A stretch of DNA of 64,000 nt from an uncultured Clostridia bacterium (GCA_947623205.1 CANQGM010000003.1:62001-126000); one strand, 5' to 3'; counted from the stretch's first letter, positions 16,491 through 27,369 are shown. Made by a program: numbers and translations. Notes: a model not told the origin generated them from the sequence alone.

Positions 16491-18227
16491 TTATTCTTCG
16501 GTTATTTCAACTCCGCTGTCCTTAAGGCTTTCCTTTAAGGTTTGCAGAGGATCCGTTATTTCTTCTTTTTTTTGAACACGCTTGTACGGTCCCAGTTTAA
16601 AAACCATTCCCGTGGTCTCAAGAATAACTTTTCTTATTTCTTCACGTCTGCTGCTGTTTTTAAGCAGATCAAATGCCATTTCGTTGTTTGTATCTATAAG
16701 CAGATACCCTCCGCTTTCATATGCGGAAGAACCTGCAAATGCCGCCGCTATCGCTCTTGAAATCGGTTTTAGATTATTTACTATCTCTACCCATTGCGTA
16801 AACGGTTTTGCGTTCCTGTAAAGCTCGTCAAGATTGGCGCTTGCCGAGCCCTGCGTACGGCTGAGCGGCTGCGGTGCAGGTTTTGCGACCGGAGCCTGTT
16901 TTAAATGCTCTTTTTCAGACAAAAAAGCGGCCGATTCAACAGATTGTGCTTGTTCTGATTTTAAAACTTCCTGTTTTTCATCAGAATCTAAAGGTTTGTC
17001 CTGAGGTATTTCCTCTGAATTTTTCGGTATAGTTTCGGTTTTGGGCTGAACCGATACATTCTGTTGATAATTAACGGCGACACCGGTTTTTACCGCTTTT
17101 TCAAGAGCCGCTATCCTTGAGGTAAGGGCTTCGGTCGTTCCGTCAAGTTCTGCCGACGACAGCTTTACCATTGCCATTTCAAACTCTGTTCGGTCACCGG
17201 TGCCTCGCCCCATGCGCTGATATGCACGCGAAAGCACATCCATATAGTACACTATATCGGCAAGCGAAAGATAATCCGCCTGAGTTTGCGCTTCATCAAA
17301 TTCGTCATCAGACATAACAAGAATATCGCGCGGATTTTTTACCGACTTTATCAGCATTAAAGCCCTGAAATGTCCCAAAAGCTCATCGCATAAGCGTGCC
17401 ATATCCATTGATTCGCCGTACAGTCTGTCAATAATTCCAAGTGATTTTGCCGTATTTTTATTTATTGCGCTTGCGGCAAGCTCAAAAAGATAAGTTTTAC
17501 GCGCAAGTCCCGCGGCGCTTCGTACAGCGTTCTCGTCAATGTCGGAGCTTATTGAAATACATCTGTCAAGCAAAGACAACGCGTCTCTTAAAGCTCCGTC
17601 TGCAATTGAGGCAATCATCATTGCGGCGCTGTCCGAAAGTTTGACCTCTTCGCGCTGTGCAACATACAAAAGTCTGTCAGCCATTGCCCGCGGGGGAATC
17701 CTGTGAAAATCAAAACGCTGACAGCGCGAAAGAATAGTCTGCGGAAGTTTGTGTACCTCGGTAGTCGCCAAAATAAATATAACATGCTCCGGAGGCTCTT
17801 CAAGTGTTTTTAAAAGCGCGTTGAACGCCTCGGTAGTAAGCATATGAACTTCATCAATAATATAAACTCTGTATTTGCACTTTGCCGGTTTAAACTGAAC
17901 CTCATCAATTATCTGACGAATATCATCAATCTTCCTGTTGGACGCGGCGTCCATTTCAACAATATCAAGCACGCTTCCGTTATCAATTCCCCGACAGATT
18001 TCGCATTTGCCGCAGGGATTTCCGTTTTCCGGGCTGAGACAGTTAACCGCTTTGGATAAAATTTTTGCGCAGGTCGTTTTACCCGTACCTCTTGAACCGG
18101 TAAACAGATAGGCGTGATTAATTCTTCCTGTAATAAGTTCATTTTTCAAAGTGGTTGTAATATGTTCCTGCCCCGCAACATCGTCAAAAACCTGAGGGCG
18201 CCACTTTCGGTATAGAACCTGATACAA
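16491..18227 (-). CDS. dnaX: DNA polymerase III subunits gamma/tau
   Basis: 578 residues. DnaX is the clamp-loader motor. Walker A GSRGTGKTTCAK (44-55), zinc-binding Cys cluster (CGKCEIC), DEVHML Walker B, and the LSRCQRF SRC sensor are intact. The Pro/Gln/Glu-rich stretch at about 385-460 is the tau linker, followed by a C-terminal polymerase-binding domain. It follows the SRP RNA by 27 bp and precedes ebfC, the conserved scr-dnaX-yaaK-recR order of Firmicutes. Confidence 0.96.
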   Translation of the reverse strand: MYQVLYRKWRPQVFDDVAGQEHITTTLKNELITGRINHAYLFTGSRGTGKTTCAKILSKAVNCLSPENGNPCGKCEICRGIDNGSVLDIVEMDAASNRKIDDIRQIIDEVQFKPAKCKYRVYIIDEVHMLTTEAFNALLKTLEEPPEHVIFILATTEVHKLPQTILSRCQRFDFHRIPPRAMADRLLYVAQREEVKLSDSAAMMIASIADGALRDALSLLDRCISISSDIDENAVRSAAGLARKTYLFELAASAINKNTAKSLGIIDRLYGESMDMARLCDELLGHFRALMLIKSVKNPRDILVMSDDEFDEAQTQADYLSLADIVYYMDVLSRAYQRMGRGTGDRTEFEMAMVKLSSAELDGTTEALTSRIAALEKAVKTGVAVNYQQNVSVQPKTETIPKNSEEIPQDKPLDSDEKQEVLKSEQAQSVESAAFLSEKEHLKQAPVAKPAPQPLSRTQGSASANLDELYRNAKPFTQWVEIVNNLKPISRAIAAAFAGSSAYESGGYLLIDTNNEMAFDLLKNSSRREEIRKVILETTGMVFKLGPYKRVQKKEEITDPLQTLKESLKDSGVEITEE

Positions 18228-18254
18228 AAAATCACCTCCGCCTTTAATAAAAAA

Positions 18255-18431
18255 TGCAAGCCGTCAGCCGAAAAATAGCGGCAACCGTACAAATAAGTGA
18301 ACGACAGACTGACTGCATCGCATCGGAAATACTGCTTAATGCTGCTCGGTTCCCCGCCTGACATGGTTCACAGACCCCAATCGCACAGGGCCTGCCGCTC
18401 GCTTAATTGCACGCAATTGACTTGCTTGCAG
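18255..18431 (-). ncRNA. ffs: Signal recognition particle RNA
   Basis: The minus strand contains TGTGAACCATGTCAGG followed by a GGAA tetraloop and GAGCAGCATTAAGCAG, the conserved helix-8 core of SRP RNA. The ends CTGCAAGC and GCTTGCA pair, which sets the limits at about 177 nt, with a T run after the 3' end. The bases flanking the tetraloop are CGG/CCG instead of the usual TCC/GGA, preserving pairing. It lies directly upstream of dnaX as in other Firmicutes and has its own consensus promoter. Length is intermediate between short and long bacterial forms; the outer helices were not modelled. Confidence 0.88.
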
Positions 18432-18440
18432 TTTTTAATT

Positions 18441-18469
18441 ATTATACCACATTAATTTCACAAAATCAA
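18441..18469 (-). promoter_or_regulatory. Promoter of the SRP RNA gene
   Basis: Minus strand TTGATT (18464-18469), 17-bp spacer, TATAAT (18441-18446) with an extended TG upstream; transcription would start about ten bases on, at the paired 5' end of the RNA. Confidence 0.85.
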
Positions 18470-18590
18470 TACTTTTAAGTTGAGAATATAAGCTTTTTAA
18501 TTTTTCTGATATATCTAAATATTGTTTTGTTTAAAATCATTATTTTTTGCTTATTTCGAAAAATCAATGTAGTTTTTCAACTAAAACAAC

Positions 18591-18640
18591 AGCCGTTCAA
18601 TTATTTTTATGCAACATTTGTGCATAAAAAATGAACGGCT
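18591..18640 (-). terminator. Terminator after valS
   Basis: AGCCGTTCA pairs with TGAACGGCT with an AT-rich inner stem (TTTTTATGCA/TGCATAAAAA); T-rich on the minus-strand exit side. It ends valS transcription. Confidence 0.75.
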
Positions 18641-18699
18641 GCTGCCCTTAAAACTTTATGTTTTTATTGCAATTCTATTCTTAAAACAACATATTATAA

Positions 18700-21321
18700 C
18701 TAAATCAATGCGTCGATCGCAGCTTTAATAAGCGCAATTTGCTCTCTTTCTTTAGCCGCCTGTCCCTTGACCTTTTCAATTACAGCCTCGGGAGCCTTTT
18801 CGGTAAATCCCCTGTTGTTCAGCTTGCCCTCACTTTGCGCAAGCCGTTTTTTTACCTGCTCAAGCTCTTTGTTAAGACGTAAAAGTTCAGCCTCTTTGTC
18901 AACAAGCTCGTCCATAGGAATATATATTTTAGCGTCTGCGGTTACAATTGTTACGGCACCGTCAATTTTAAAGCTGCCGTCTACTTTAACCTCACTTGCC
19001 GAGGCAAGTTTTTCAACAAACGGTGCTCCTTGTTCAAATGTTTTAGGAAACTTTGTTGCAATATAAACTTTTGCCTTTCTTGAAGGGGGAACATTCATTT
19101 CCGCACGGCGGTTACGGATTGCGCGGATCGCATCCATAATGCGCTCCATTTCAAGAACAGCCTCGGGGAAATCAAGTTCTGAATTGTATTCCGGGTATTT
19201 TGCAAGCATTATAGTTTCGCCCTCGTGAGGAAGCGTCTGCCAAATTTCCTCGGTAATATAAGGCATAAACGGATGCAAAAGTCTTAAAATTCTGTCAAGC
19301 ACATACAAAAGTACCTGTCTTGCGTTGCCGGCGTCCTCACCGTCGCTGTTAAGCCTTGTTTTAGCAAGCTCAATGTACCAGTCACAGTAGCAGTCCCATA
19401 TAAAATCATAAAGCTTTTGAATTGCAATACCCAGTTCAAACTTTTCAAGGTTTTCGCTGACCTCTTTTGCAACATTATTAAGCTTTGAAACAATCCACTT
19501 GTCATCAGTTGCAAGATTATCGGGAAGTCTGCACTCAACATCGTGACCATCGATATTCATATGAACATAACGCGCCGCATTCCAAAGCTTGTTTGCAAAA
19601 TTGGAGCAAGCCTCAATACGCTTTTCCGAATAACGTATATCATTACCCGGTGAATTGCCGGTCACAAGCAAAAATCTAAGTGCGTCGGAGCCGTATTTAT
19701 TAATAACGTCTATCGGGTCAACGCCGTTGCCGAGTGACTTAGACATTTTTACTCCGTTTTCGTCACGGACAATGCCGTGTATGAATACGGTGCTGAACGG
19801 AGGTTCTCCTGTCTGTTCAAGCGCAGAAAATATCATTCTTGCGACCCAGAAAAAGATTATATCGTAACCCGTAACAAGCGTATTCGTAGGATAAAAATAT
19901 TCAAGCTCCGGGGTTTTATCGGGCCAGCCGAGAGTTGAAAACGGCCATAATGCCGAGCTGAACCAGGTATCAAGAGTGTCCTCATCCTGATGCAGATGAT
20001 TTTTTCCGCACTTTGGGCAAACCGACGGCGTTTCTTTGGATACGATGATCTCTCCGCAGTCGTCGCAGTACCATGCGGGGATCCTGTGTCCCCACCAAAG
20101 CTGGCGTGAAATACACCAGTCTTTTATGTTTTCCATCCAATGGAAATATACTTTCTCAAATCTGTCGGGAATTATCTTTGTTCTTCCGTCTTTTACACAC
20201 TTAATAGCAGGCTCTGCAAGCGGCTTCATTTTTACGAACCACTGCTTTGAAACACGCGGTTCAACGGTTGTTTTACAACGGTAGCATGTGCCTACGTTGT
20301 GCTTGATAGGCTCAATTTTAACAAGAAAACCGCCCTCTTCAAGGTCTTTAACGATCGCCTTTCTGCACTCGTATCTGTCCATACCTTCATACTTGCCGGC
20401 ATTATTATTCATATGCGCAGTATCGTCCATAACATTTATCACTTCAAGATTATGGCGCAGTCCTACCTCAAAGTCGTTAGGGTCGTGCGCAGGGGTTATT
20501 TTAACAACGCCTGTACCGAATTCAGGTTCAACATATGTGTCGGCGACTATCGGTATTTCCCTTCCTACTATTGGTAGCGTTACAGTCTTGCCGATAATGT
20601 CCCTGTATCTTTCATCATCGGGATGGACCGCAACGGCTGTATCGCCGAGCAAGGTTTCGGGTCGTGTGGTTGCAAGCTCAACATAACCGCTTTTGTCTGT
20701 AAGAGGATAGCGTAGGTGCCAGAAAGAGCCGTCCTGCTCCGAAAAATCAACTTCTGCGTCAGAAATTGAAGTACGGCAATGCGGACACCAGTTTATGATG
20801 CGTTCGCCGCGGTAGATAAGCCCTTTTTCATAGAGCTTTACAAAAACCTCTTTAACAGCCTTTGAACAGCCCTCGTCCATAGTGAAGCGTTCACGTTCCC
20901 AGTCGCAGCTTGAACCGAGTTTTCTGAACTGACGTGTAATTCTTCCGCCGTATTCTTTTTTCCATTCCCATGCACGCTTTAAAAATTCTTCTCTGCCGAT
21001 TTCTTCTTTTGTAATGCCCTCTTTGCGCATAGCTTCAACAATTTTAGCTTCGGTGGCAATTGAAGCATGATCCGTGCCCGGAAGCCAAAGCGCGCTGTAA
21101 CCCTGCATTCTTCTCCATCTTATCAGAATGTCCTGCAAGGTTTCATCAAGGGCGTGTCCTATGTGAAGCTGCCCGGTAATGTTTGGCGGCGGCATAATAA
21201 TAGTATATGGTTTTTTGCTTTTATCGACTTCTGCATGAAAGTAGTTGCCCTTTAACCAAAAGTCATAAATTCTGTCCTCAAACTCAGACGGGCTGTAGGA
21301 CTTAGCAAGTTCTTTTGCCAT
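18700..21321 (-). CDS. valS: Valyl-tRNA synthetase
   Basis: 873 residues, normal length. It charges tRNA-Val. Class I signatures are [14 protein letters not shown] (HIGH, about residues 45-58) and KMSKSLGNG (KMSKS, about 525). A zinc-binding CDDC ... CPKC insertion lies near 410-430, the editing domain around 190-350, and the C-terminal coiled-coil tRNA arm is visible ([19 protein letters not shown]). I chose ATG 21321 since GGAG is eight bases upstream; the ATG at 21327 is too close to it. No T-box leader is present in the 187 bp upstream. Confidence 0.97.
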   Translation of the reverse strand: MAKELAKSYSPSEFEDRIYDFWLKGNYFHAEVDKSKKPYTIIMPPPNITGQLHIGHALDETLQDILIRWRRMQGYSALWLPGTDHASIATEAKIVEAMRKEGITKEEIGREEFLKRAWEWKKEYGGRITRQFRKLGSSCDWERERFTMDEGCSKAVKEVFVKLYEKGLIYRGERIINWCPHCRTSISDAEVDFSEQDGSFWHLRYPLTDKSGYVELATTRPETLLGDTAVAVHPDDERYRDIIGKTVTLPIVGREIPIVADTYVEPEFGTGVVKITPAHDPNDFEVGLRHNLEVINVMDDTAHMNNNAGKYEGMDRYECRKAIVKDLEEGGFLVKIEPIKHNVGTCYRCKTTVEPRVSKQWFVKMKPLAEPAIKCVKDGRTKIIPDRFEKVYFHWMENIKDWCISRQLWWGHRIPAWYCDDCGEIIVSKETPSVCPKCGKNHLHQDEDTLDTWFSSALWPFSTLGWPDKTPELEYFYPTNTLVTGYDIIFFWVARMIFSALEQTGEPPFSTVFIHGIVRDENGVKMSKSLGNGVDPIDVINKYGSDALRFLLVTGNSPGNDIRYSEKRIEACSNFANKLWNAARYVHMNIDGHDVECRLPDNLATDDKWIVSKLNNVAKEVSENLEKFELGIAIQKLYDFIWDCYCDWYIELAKTRLNSDGEDAGNARQVLLYVLDRILRLLHPFMPYITEEIWQTLPHEGETIMLAKYPEYNSELDFPEAVLEMERIMDAIRAIRNRRAEMNVPPSRKAKVYIATKFPKTFEQGAPFVEKLASASEVKVDGSFKIDGAVTIVTADAKIYIPMDELVDKEAELLRLNKELEQVKKRLAQSEGKLNNRGFTEKAPEAVIEKVKGQAAKEREQIALIKAAIDALI

Positions 21322-21467
21322 AGTCATATCTCCTAACAAATTGCAAATCAGTTTTCAGGCGAGCAAACTGCACCTTTTTATAACTTATACATTATCTCAT
21401 TTTAATGCAGATTTGTCAATTATTCGCCGTCAGATTAATTTAAAAACCATAAAGGCAATATAACAAA

Positions 21468-21494
21468 AGCCTTCCCCTTTTTGAGAGGAAGGCT
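21468..21494 (-). terminator. Terminator after sigG
   Basis: AGCCTTCC pairs with GGAAGGCT on the minus strand, followed by TTTGTT. Confidence 0.8.
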
Positions 21495-21526
21495 GCGTTA
21501 AGTTTGTTAATTATAAAACCATAAAT

Positions 21527-22309
21527 TTATATATCCTTCTTTATATGGTCAAGCGCGCCTTTTTCAATTCGGCTGACCTGCGCCTGAGAAATTCCAATTT
21601 CATTCGCAACTTCCATTTGTGTTTTTCCCTGAAAAAACCTTAATGAAAGTATTTTCTTTTCTCTGTCCGAAAGATTTGAAATCGCCTCTTTTACGGCAAT
21701 CTCCTCGAGCCAGTTTTCATCATCGTTTTTGTCTCCTATCTGATCCATTACATATATGGTGTCGTTTCCGTCAGAGAACACCGGTTCATACAGAGACACA
21801 GGTTCAACAATAGCCTCCAGTGCAAGAACTACCGTTTCTTTTGAAACCTCCATTATTTTTGCAATTTCTTCAACCGTTGGTTCACGGTTGTTTTTGTTTG
21901 TAAGCTGTTCCTTAATTTGCATTGCGCGGTATGCCGTATCACGCATTGAACGCGATACCCGAACAGAGTTGTTGTCTCGCAGATACCGTCGTATCTCTCC
22001 TATGATCATAGGAACACCGTAGGTACTGAATCTAACGTCAAGTGAAGCGTCAAAATTGTCTATCGCTTTTATAAGTCCTATAACGCCAACCTGAAACAGG
22101 TCGTCGGGATTTTCGCCTCTGTTGTTAAAACGCTGAATTACCGATAATACCAAACGTAAATTCCCCTTGATCATTTTGTCTCTTGCCTTTTTGCGTTCGG
22201 CGTCTGTTCCGTCTTTTATAATTTTGAGAAGTTCACGTTTTTCGCTTTCTTTTAACACCGTAAGCTGCGACGTATTTATGCCGCATATTTCAACTTTTCC
22301 GTACTGCAA
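21527..22309 (-). CDS. sigG: Sporulation sigma factor SigG
   Basis: 260 residues. Sigma-G directs late forespore transcription. The N-terminal VEICGINTSQL motif is the sigma-G hallmark recognised by regulators of that factor; region 2 (DLFQVGVIGLIKAIDNFD, FSTYGVPMIIGEIRRYLRD) and region 4 (ILSLRFFQGKTQMEVANEIGISQAQVSRIEK) are complete. The start is a TTG at 22309 with a GGGGTG ribosome site. Usually sigE and spoIIGA lie upstream; here they do not, and a surface protein precedes it. It marks the host as an endospore former or a recent descendant of one. Confidence 0.94.
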   Translation of the reverse strand: MQYGKVEICGINTSQLTVLKESEKRELLKIIKDGTDAERKKARDKMIKGNLRLVLSVIQRFNNRGENPDDLFQVGVIGLIKAIDNFDASLDVRFSTYGVPMIIGEIRRYLRDNNSVRVSRSMRDTAYRAMQIKEQLTNKNNREPTVEEIAKIMEVSKETVVLALEAIVEPVSLYEPVFSDGNDTIYVMDQIGDKNDDENWLEEIAVKEAISNLSDREKKILSLRFFQGKTQMEVANEIGISQAQVSRIEKGALDHIKKDI

Positions 22310-22416
22310 ACCAAAACACCCCGAGCAATTTTATTGATTATTTATTCCAGTTAAAGTATTGCCCGAATGGTATTTTTTATACGAATCGATTATGATGAAT
22401 AATTTATTATAATATG

Positions 22417-22444
22417 CAAAAAGAGGCAGTCAAACGACTGCCTC
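22417..22444 (-). terminator. Terminator of surface-protein gene
   Basis: GAGGCAGTC/GACTGCCTC hairpin with a four-base loop and a T run on the minus-strand exit side. Confidence 0.85.
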
Positions 22445-22469
22445 AAAAATTAAAAATTTACATCTAAAA

Positions 22470-23534
22470 TTATTTATCTATTCTTTTCCTTGTGCAAAAA
22501 ATTGCAAATGTTGAGCCTGACATCATAATAAGTACCAAAATTACTGCAGAAACAGGGTTCCCTGTCTGTACAGCGCCACTGTCGGCAGATGTCGCCTTAT
22601 TTGCTGTGTCATATGTTGCAGTATCGCTTACCTCACCGTTATTTTTATTATTTTCAGAAGGTTTTGGTTTATTTAAGGTTTCCCCTTCTTCGTTTATAAG
22701 CTTAAAACTGTATTCAAATGTTACAAGCTCACCGTCGTCAGTAAAAACTGTACCATCTGCAAAATAAGTTCCGGGTGTAAGCGGAGCTTCTGTATCATCA
22801 TAGGGATAGAAGAAATCAAGAAATATGCTGTCCTCTCCGTAGGTTTCAAGTTCTCCTGTTTCTATGTTTTTAACTGTTACCGTTATATCTGTAAGGTCAA
22901 AATCAAGAGTTTCATAAAAAATCTCTTTGTCGTCTATATCATAGTAAGAGTCTTTATATGTATCTTTTCCTATAACATATTCCTTTTGATTCGGATCATC
23001 ATATGAAACAAATTCATAAACTTCACTGTATTCTTCATCACTAAAGCCGATATCGTTTATATTTACGTTAAAAGTAGCCTCTGCACCCTCATATTCAACT
23101 ACTATTGTATATTCACGTAAAATCAACTTCTCAAATTCTTCATATGTAATAGTTGCGTCAATATCTCCAATTCTTACAGGGTCTTTAACACTTGTTTTAC
23201 ATTTACTGACATCTGCCTGAACAACCATACCGTTGCTGTACATAATATCAATAACTGCACCTGACAAATCAACATCAATATAGAACGGAGCGTTTAAAAT
23301 ATAATCTGCAAATTCATAAAAAGTTTTAAAATCTTCAATGTTATCAAATTTAATATCCCAGCCTGCATCCTGAAAAAGAGTATAGCTTGTTTTATCAGGA
23401 AGTTTGGCAATATTAATAGATGTAACCGTTGGTTCTGCCCCGTCAGGTGTAGCCGTGTTTGTTGCTGCATAAGTACTCAGCATACATGTAAAAATAAGTA
23501 TTACCGCAATAAAAACAGAAAATAGTTTTTTCAT
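22470..23534 (-). CDS. Secreted cell-surface protein with sortase-like tail
   Basis: 354 residues. The signal peptide MKKLFSVFIAVILIFTCMLSTYAA is followed by a beta-rich ectodomain rich in Asp, Tyr and Thr, and a Thr/Ser/Asn/Lys-rich linker (about 290-320). The end has SGAVQTGNP, a 20-residue hydrophobic segment, and RKRIDK, the architecture of a sortase-sorted protein with a non-canonical motif around VQTG. The ATG at 23534 follows GAGGAGG. A sortase is encoded at 43.1 kb. The ectodomain has no family that I recognise. Confidence 0.8.
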   Translation of the reverse strand: MKKLFSVFIAVILIFTCMLSTYAATNTATPDGAEPTVTSINIAKLPDKTSYTLFQDAGWDIKFDNIEDFKTFYEFADYILNAPFYIDVDLSGAVIDIMYSNGMVVQADVSKCKTSVKDPVRIGDIDATITYEEFEKLILREYTIVVEYEGAEATFNVNINDIGFSDEEYSEVYEFVSYDDPNQKEYVIGKDTYKDSYYDIDDKEIFYETLDFDLTDITVTVKNIETGELETYGEDSIFLDFFYPYDDTEAPLTPGTYFADGTVFTDDGELVTFEYSFKLINEEGETLNKPKPSENNKNNGEVSDTATYDTANKATSADSGAVQTGNPVSAVILVLIMMSGSTFAIFCTRKRIDK

Positions 23535-23752
23535 AATTTTCCTCCTCAATATACATTTAAAAATAATAAAATGTAATTTTTTTCCTTTATGTATAATATA
23601 ATTCAAAAAATTAAAAAAGTCAATACTAATTTGCTGTTTTTATGCATGTTTTTATTGAAATAAAGTCTTTAAAACAAATTATATGTTTTATTTGTTTTTT
23701 GCGTTCACTTTATTGCTTTGGTGACACAATATAACAAATTATTGCTTTATAA

Positions 23753-23783
23753 CAAAAAATTAGCACCGCATATGCGGTGCTAA
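23753..23783 (-). terminator. Terminator after rny
   Basis: TTAGCACCGCA pairs with TGCGGTGCTAA, almost no loop, with a T run (bases 23753-23759) on the minus strand. Confidence 0.8.
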
Positions 23784-23789
23784 TTAATT

Positions 23790-25343
23790 TTATTTTGCGT
23801 ATTCAATAGCTCTGTTTTCACGAATTATATTAACCTTTATCTGTCCGGGATATTCAAGCTCATCTTCAATTTTCTTGCAGATTTCTCTTGCAAGCGGAAT
23901 CATACGTTCGTCATCGACAACTTCAGGCTTTACCATTACGCGAATCTCACGTCCTGCCTGAATTGCATACGAATTCTCAACTCCCTCAAAGGAAGATGAA
24001 ACTTCTTCAAGCTTTTGAAGACGTTTAACAAAGTTTTCTACATTTTCTCGTCTTGCTCCCGGACGTGCCGCAGACAAAGCGTCTGCCGCCTGCACAATAC
24101 AGGCTACAATAGTTTTTGCTTCGACATCACCGTGGTGAGCCTGAATTGCATGAATAACAGCGTCACTTTCTTTATACTTTCGTGCAATGTCAACACCGAT
24201 TTGAACGTGTGTTCCTTCAATTTCATGGTCAATTGATTTACCGATATCGTGCAAAAGACCTGCGCGCTTTGCCATTGTTGGGTCAAGACCGAGCTCGCTT
24301 GCCATCATTCCTGCAAGGTATGATACTTCAAGTGAATGATTAAGTACATTTTGACCGTAGCTTGTACGATAGCGAAGTCTTCCGATTAATTTAACTATTT
24401 CAGGATGAATATTATGAATACCCGCCTCAAGTACGGCTCTTTCTCCTTCGTGTTTAATTGTGGCTTCAACTTCACGCTTTGCCTTTTCTACCATCTCTTC
24501 AATTCTTGCGGGATGAATACGACCGTCCGCAATCAGTTTTTCAAGAGCAACTCTGGCAATTTCGCGTCTTACCGGCTCAAAGCACGAAAGTGTAATTGCC
24601 TCGGGCGTATCGTCAATAATAAGGTCAACACCCGTAAGTGTTTCAAGCGTTCTTACATTTCTGCCTTCACGACCTATTATGCGCCCTTTCATCTCGTCAC
24701 TGCTCAGGGGAACAACTGAAATTGTAGCTTCAGCAACGTGTTCCGCAGCAAGACGCTGAATTGCAAGCGTTATTATGTTTCTTGCTTTATCGTCAGCTTC
24801 TTCCTTAAGCTGTTCGGTGTACTCCATAATTTTAACGGATTTTTCATGAGTAAGCTCGTCTTCCAACTGAGACAGCAAATAATTTTTAGCCTGTTCTGCC
24901 GTATAGCCTGATATTTTTTCAAGCATTTCAAACTCGCTTTTCTTAATGGTTTCAATCTCATTAAGTTTTTCATCTGCCTCTTTAAGCTTTATAGAAAGCT
25001 TTTCATCTTTCAGCTCCAGGTTATCAAGCTTTTTATCAAGATTTTCTTCTTTTTGCTGAATACGCCTTTCCTGACGCTGAACCTCCTTGCGTCGGTCAGC
25101 AATCTCTTTTTCACTTTCATTTCTGAAACGGTGAACTTCATCTTTACCTTCAAGTACAGCTTCTTTTTTCTTAGCCTCGGCTGTTTTAATAGCTTCTGCA
25201 ACTATTCTTTTTGATTCTTCCTCAGCGCTGCCGATCTCCTTTTCGGCAAAGCTTTTTCTGTATGCAATTCCGCAGAAAATACCTGTGGCAAAGAATACAG
25301 CCGCTGCTGCAGCAATGCAGATTATTGCAATCCATAACTGCAT
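23790..25343 (-). CDS. rny: Ribonuclease Y
   Basis: 517 residues. RNase Y is the membrane-bound endonuclease that starts mRNA decay in Firmicutes. An N-terminal membrane helix (about 5-25), a long Glu/Lys coiled coil (30-190), a KH domain ([15 protein letters not shown]) and an HD domain ([12 protein letters not shown]) are in normal order. The ATG at 25343 has GGGAGG eight bases before it; the GTG at 25352 is inside that site. It stands as a single gene with its own terminator. Confidence 0.97.
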   Translation of the reverse strand: MQLWIAIICIAAAAAVFFATGIFCGIAYRKSFAEKEIGSAEEESKRIVAEAIKTAEAKKKEAVLEGKDEVHRFRNESEKEIADRRKEVQRQERRIQQKEENLDKKLDNLELKDEKLSIKLKEADEKLNEIETIKKSEFEMLEKISGYTAEQAKNYLLSQLEDELTHEKSVKIMEYTEQLKEEADDKARNIITLAIQRLAAEHVAEATISVVPLSSDEMKGRIIGREGRNVRTLETLTGVDLIIDDTPEAITLSCFEPVRREIARVALEKLIADGRIHPARIEEMVEKAKREVEATIKHEGERAVLEAGIHNIHPEIVKLIGRLRYRTSYGQNVLNHSLEVSYLAGMMASELGLDPTMAKRAGLLHDIGKSIDHEIEGTHVQIGVDIARKYKESDAVIHAIQAHHGDVEAKTIVACIVQAADALSAARPGARRENVENFVKRLQKLEEVSSSFEGVENSYAIQAGREIRVMVKPEVVDDERMIPLAREICKKIEDELEYPGQIKVNIIRENRAIEYAK

Positions 25344-25908
25344 TTCTGACACCTCCCAAAATTTGATTTTTCAATTTTCTAATAATTCCCAATCAAATAT
25401 TCTCTAAGGTGCCGTTAATTAAGATATTCAATAATATTCAATTTTCATTATCTACAAAATTTCTCACAAAATATTTTTAATATTGTTAAAAGCATTTCGC
25501 AATAACTAAAAAGCTATAAAAATCAAAATATAAAAAATATCTATATATAATTAACGGCTCTGTAAAGAGTCTGATTAAAAAATAAGCGAAAAATAATTAA
25601 GTTGTATTTTTCGCAGAAAACCGCCGTTGCGGAATTCTATAATAATTCTATATTAAAAAAAACTAATTGTCAAGAATAACTACTGAATATCTGTAAATAA
25701 ATAATTTATATAGCTTTTATTTAAATTTACCCGATAAAAATACATCTGAGTTAGATTTTTAACAAAAAAGTTTTTTCAAAAAACTATAAGCTTTTTATAA
25801 TTTGTTAGTAATGAATAAAAAATTATACCAAAAATCTACAATCCAAATAGGATTTTTACTTATTTTGTAAAAATTATTAAAGTTATTCGTTAAATTTTTA
25901 TCAAGCTA
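25344..25908. other. AT-rich divergent intergenic region
   Basis: About 565 bp between the divergent rny and gap genes. It is very AT-rich with an imperfect inverted repeat around 25550-25585 and a short GC patch near 25620. It must hold the rny promoter. I found no gene, riboswitch or RNA that I can name here. Confidence 0.5.
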
Positions 25909-25937
25909 TTGAAGAAATGGAAAAAATATACTATAAT
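25909..25937 (+). promoter_or_regulatory. Promoter of gap
   Basis: TTGAAG (25909-25914), a 17-bp spacer and TATAAT (25932-25937), 34 bp upstream of the start codon. Confidence 0.85.
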
Positions 25938-25970
25938 TATGTTACCTTAAATTTTAGGAGGAATTTTTCT

Positions 25971-27002
25971 ATGTCAGTAAAAGTTGCAATTAACGGCTTT
26001 GGCCGTATTGGACGTCTTGCATTCAGACAAATGTTTGGTGCAGAGGGTTACGAAGTAGTAGCAATCAACGATCTCACAGACCCTAAAATGCTCGCCGATC
26101 TTCTTAAGTATGATACAGCTCAGGGCGGATATTGCGGTAAAATCGGTGAAAATCTTCACACGGTTGAAGCAGGTGAAGACTGCATAACAGTTGACGGCAA
26201 AAAAATTACAATTTATGCCAAACCAAACGCTGCAGAGCTTCCGTGGGGAGAACTCGGCGTTGACGTTGTTTTAGAGTGCACAGGTTTCTATACATCAAAG
26301 GCTAAGAGCCAGGCTCACCTTGATGCAGGCGCAAAAAAGGTTGTTATTTCCGCTCCGGCAGGCAATGACCTTAAAACAATAGTTTACAGCGTAAACGAAG
26401 ATACTCTTACAACAGACGATAAAATAATTTCAGCAGCTTCATGTACAACAAACTGTCTTGCTCCTATGGCAGACACACTCAACAAGTACGCTGAGATCCA
26501 AAGCGGTATTATGTCAACTATCCACGCTTACACAGGCGACCAAATGATTCTTGACGGTCCGCACAGAAAGGGCGACCTCAGACGTGCAAGAGCCGGCGCT
26601 GCCAACATTGTTCCTAACTCAACAGGCGCTGCAAAAGCAATCGGTCTTGTAATTCCCGAACTTAACGGCAAGCTCATCGGTTCAGCTCAGCGTGTTCCTG
26701 TTCCCACAGGCTCTACAACAATTCTCACAGCCGTTGTTAAGGGCAGCAATGTTACGGCAGAGGGAATTAACGCTGCTATGAAGGCTGCTTCTTCAGAGTC
26801 ATTCGGTTACAATGAAGATCCAATTGTTTCTTCTGACGTTATCGGAATGAGATACGGTTCACTTTTTGACGCAACGCAGACAATGGTTTCAAAAATTTCA
26901 GATGACCTTTACGAAGTACAGGTTGTTTCATGGTATGATAACGAAAATTCATACACCAGCCAAATGGTAAGAACAATAAAATACTTTGCCGAATTAGGTT
27001 AA
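25971..27002 (+). CDS. gap: Glyceraldehyde-3-phosphate dehydrogenase
   Basis: 343 residues. It oxidises glyceraldehyde-3-phosphate with NAD+ in glycolysis. INGFGRIGR at residues 7-15 is the NAD fold start and SCTTNCLAP holds the catalytic cysteine (about 156). The ATG at 25971 follows TAGGAGG; the frame's earlier start at 25917 lies upstream of the promoter and is not used. It is monocistronic with a promoter and a terminator. Confidence 0.97.
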   Translation: MSVKVAINGFGRIGRLAFRQMFGAEGYEVVAINDLTDPKMLADLLKYDTAQGGYCGKIGENLHTVEAGEDCITVDGKKITIYAKPNAAELPWGELGVDVVLECTGFYTSKAKSQAHLDAGAKKVVISAPAGNDLKTIVYSVNEDTLTTDDKIISAASCTTNCLAPMADTLNKYAEIQSGIMSTIHAYTGDQMILDGPHRKGDLRRARAGAANIVPNSTGAAKAIGLVIPELNGKLIGSAQRVPVPTGSTTILTAVVKGSNVTAEGINAAMKAASSESFGYNEDPIVSSDVIGMRYGSLFDATQTMVSKISDDLYEVQVVSWYDNENSYTSQMVRTIKYFAELG

Positions 27003-27029
27003 TCTGCGACTTTAAACAGAGACATTCAG

Positions 27030-27056
27030 GGCTGTCCCATCAGGGGCAGCCTTTTT
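27030..27056 (+). terminator. Terminator after gap
   Basis: GGCTGTCCC pairs with GGGGCAGCC around a four-base loop, followed by TTTTT. Confidence 0.88.
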
Positions 27057-27224
27057 GCTGCAAAAAATAAATTTTTAAAACAGAAATCGTTTATCAATAT
27101 AAAGTTTTAAAATATATTTTAATCAAAATCCATTAAATACACTATTTTTATTGTACTTGTAATTTAACAGCTGATTATATGTAAAAAAATTTTATATAAT
27201 GTTAAATTCCGTCAATATTTATAA

Positions 27225-27256
27225 AATATGTACGAAAATTTCGTACATATTTTTTT
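27225..27256. repeat. Long perfect palindrome upstream of glgB
   Basis: AATATGTACGAAA pairs with TTTCGTACATATT and runs into a T tract. It sits 14 bp before the -35 box of the glg promoter, so it is either a backup terminator or a regulator site for the glycogen operon. Confidence 0.6.
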
Positions 27257-27264
27257 CAATTTGC

Positions 27265-27293
27265 TTGAAATCAACATAAATTTTTGGTATTAT
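27265..27293 (+). promoter_or_regulatory. Promoter of the glgBCDA operon
   Basis: TTGAAA (27265-27270), a 17-bp spacer and TATTAT (27288-27293), 77 bp before the glgB start. Confidence 0.75.
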
Positions 27294-27369
27294 ATTACTG
27301 TATATACAATAATATGAATTTTACTATACATATTTTACATACTTATTTCTAATTTAAGGAGTTGAATGT

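Noticed and set aside
18146..18364. ORF across the dnaX start
   Set aside because: It overlaps the SRP RNA and the dnaX 5' end and has no ribosome site.
21322..21526. T-box leader before valS
   Set aside because: The 200 bp upstream contains the sigG terminator and lacks the T-box core sequence.
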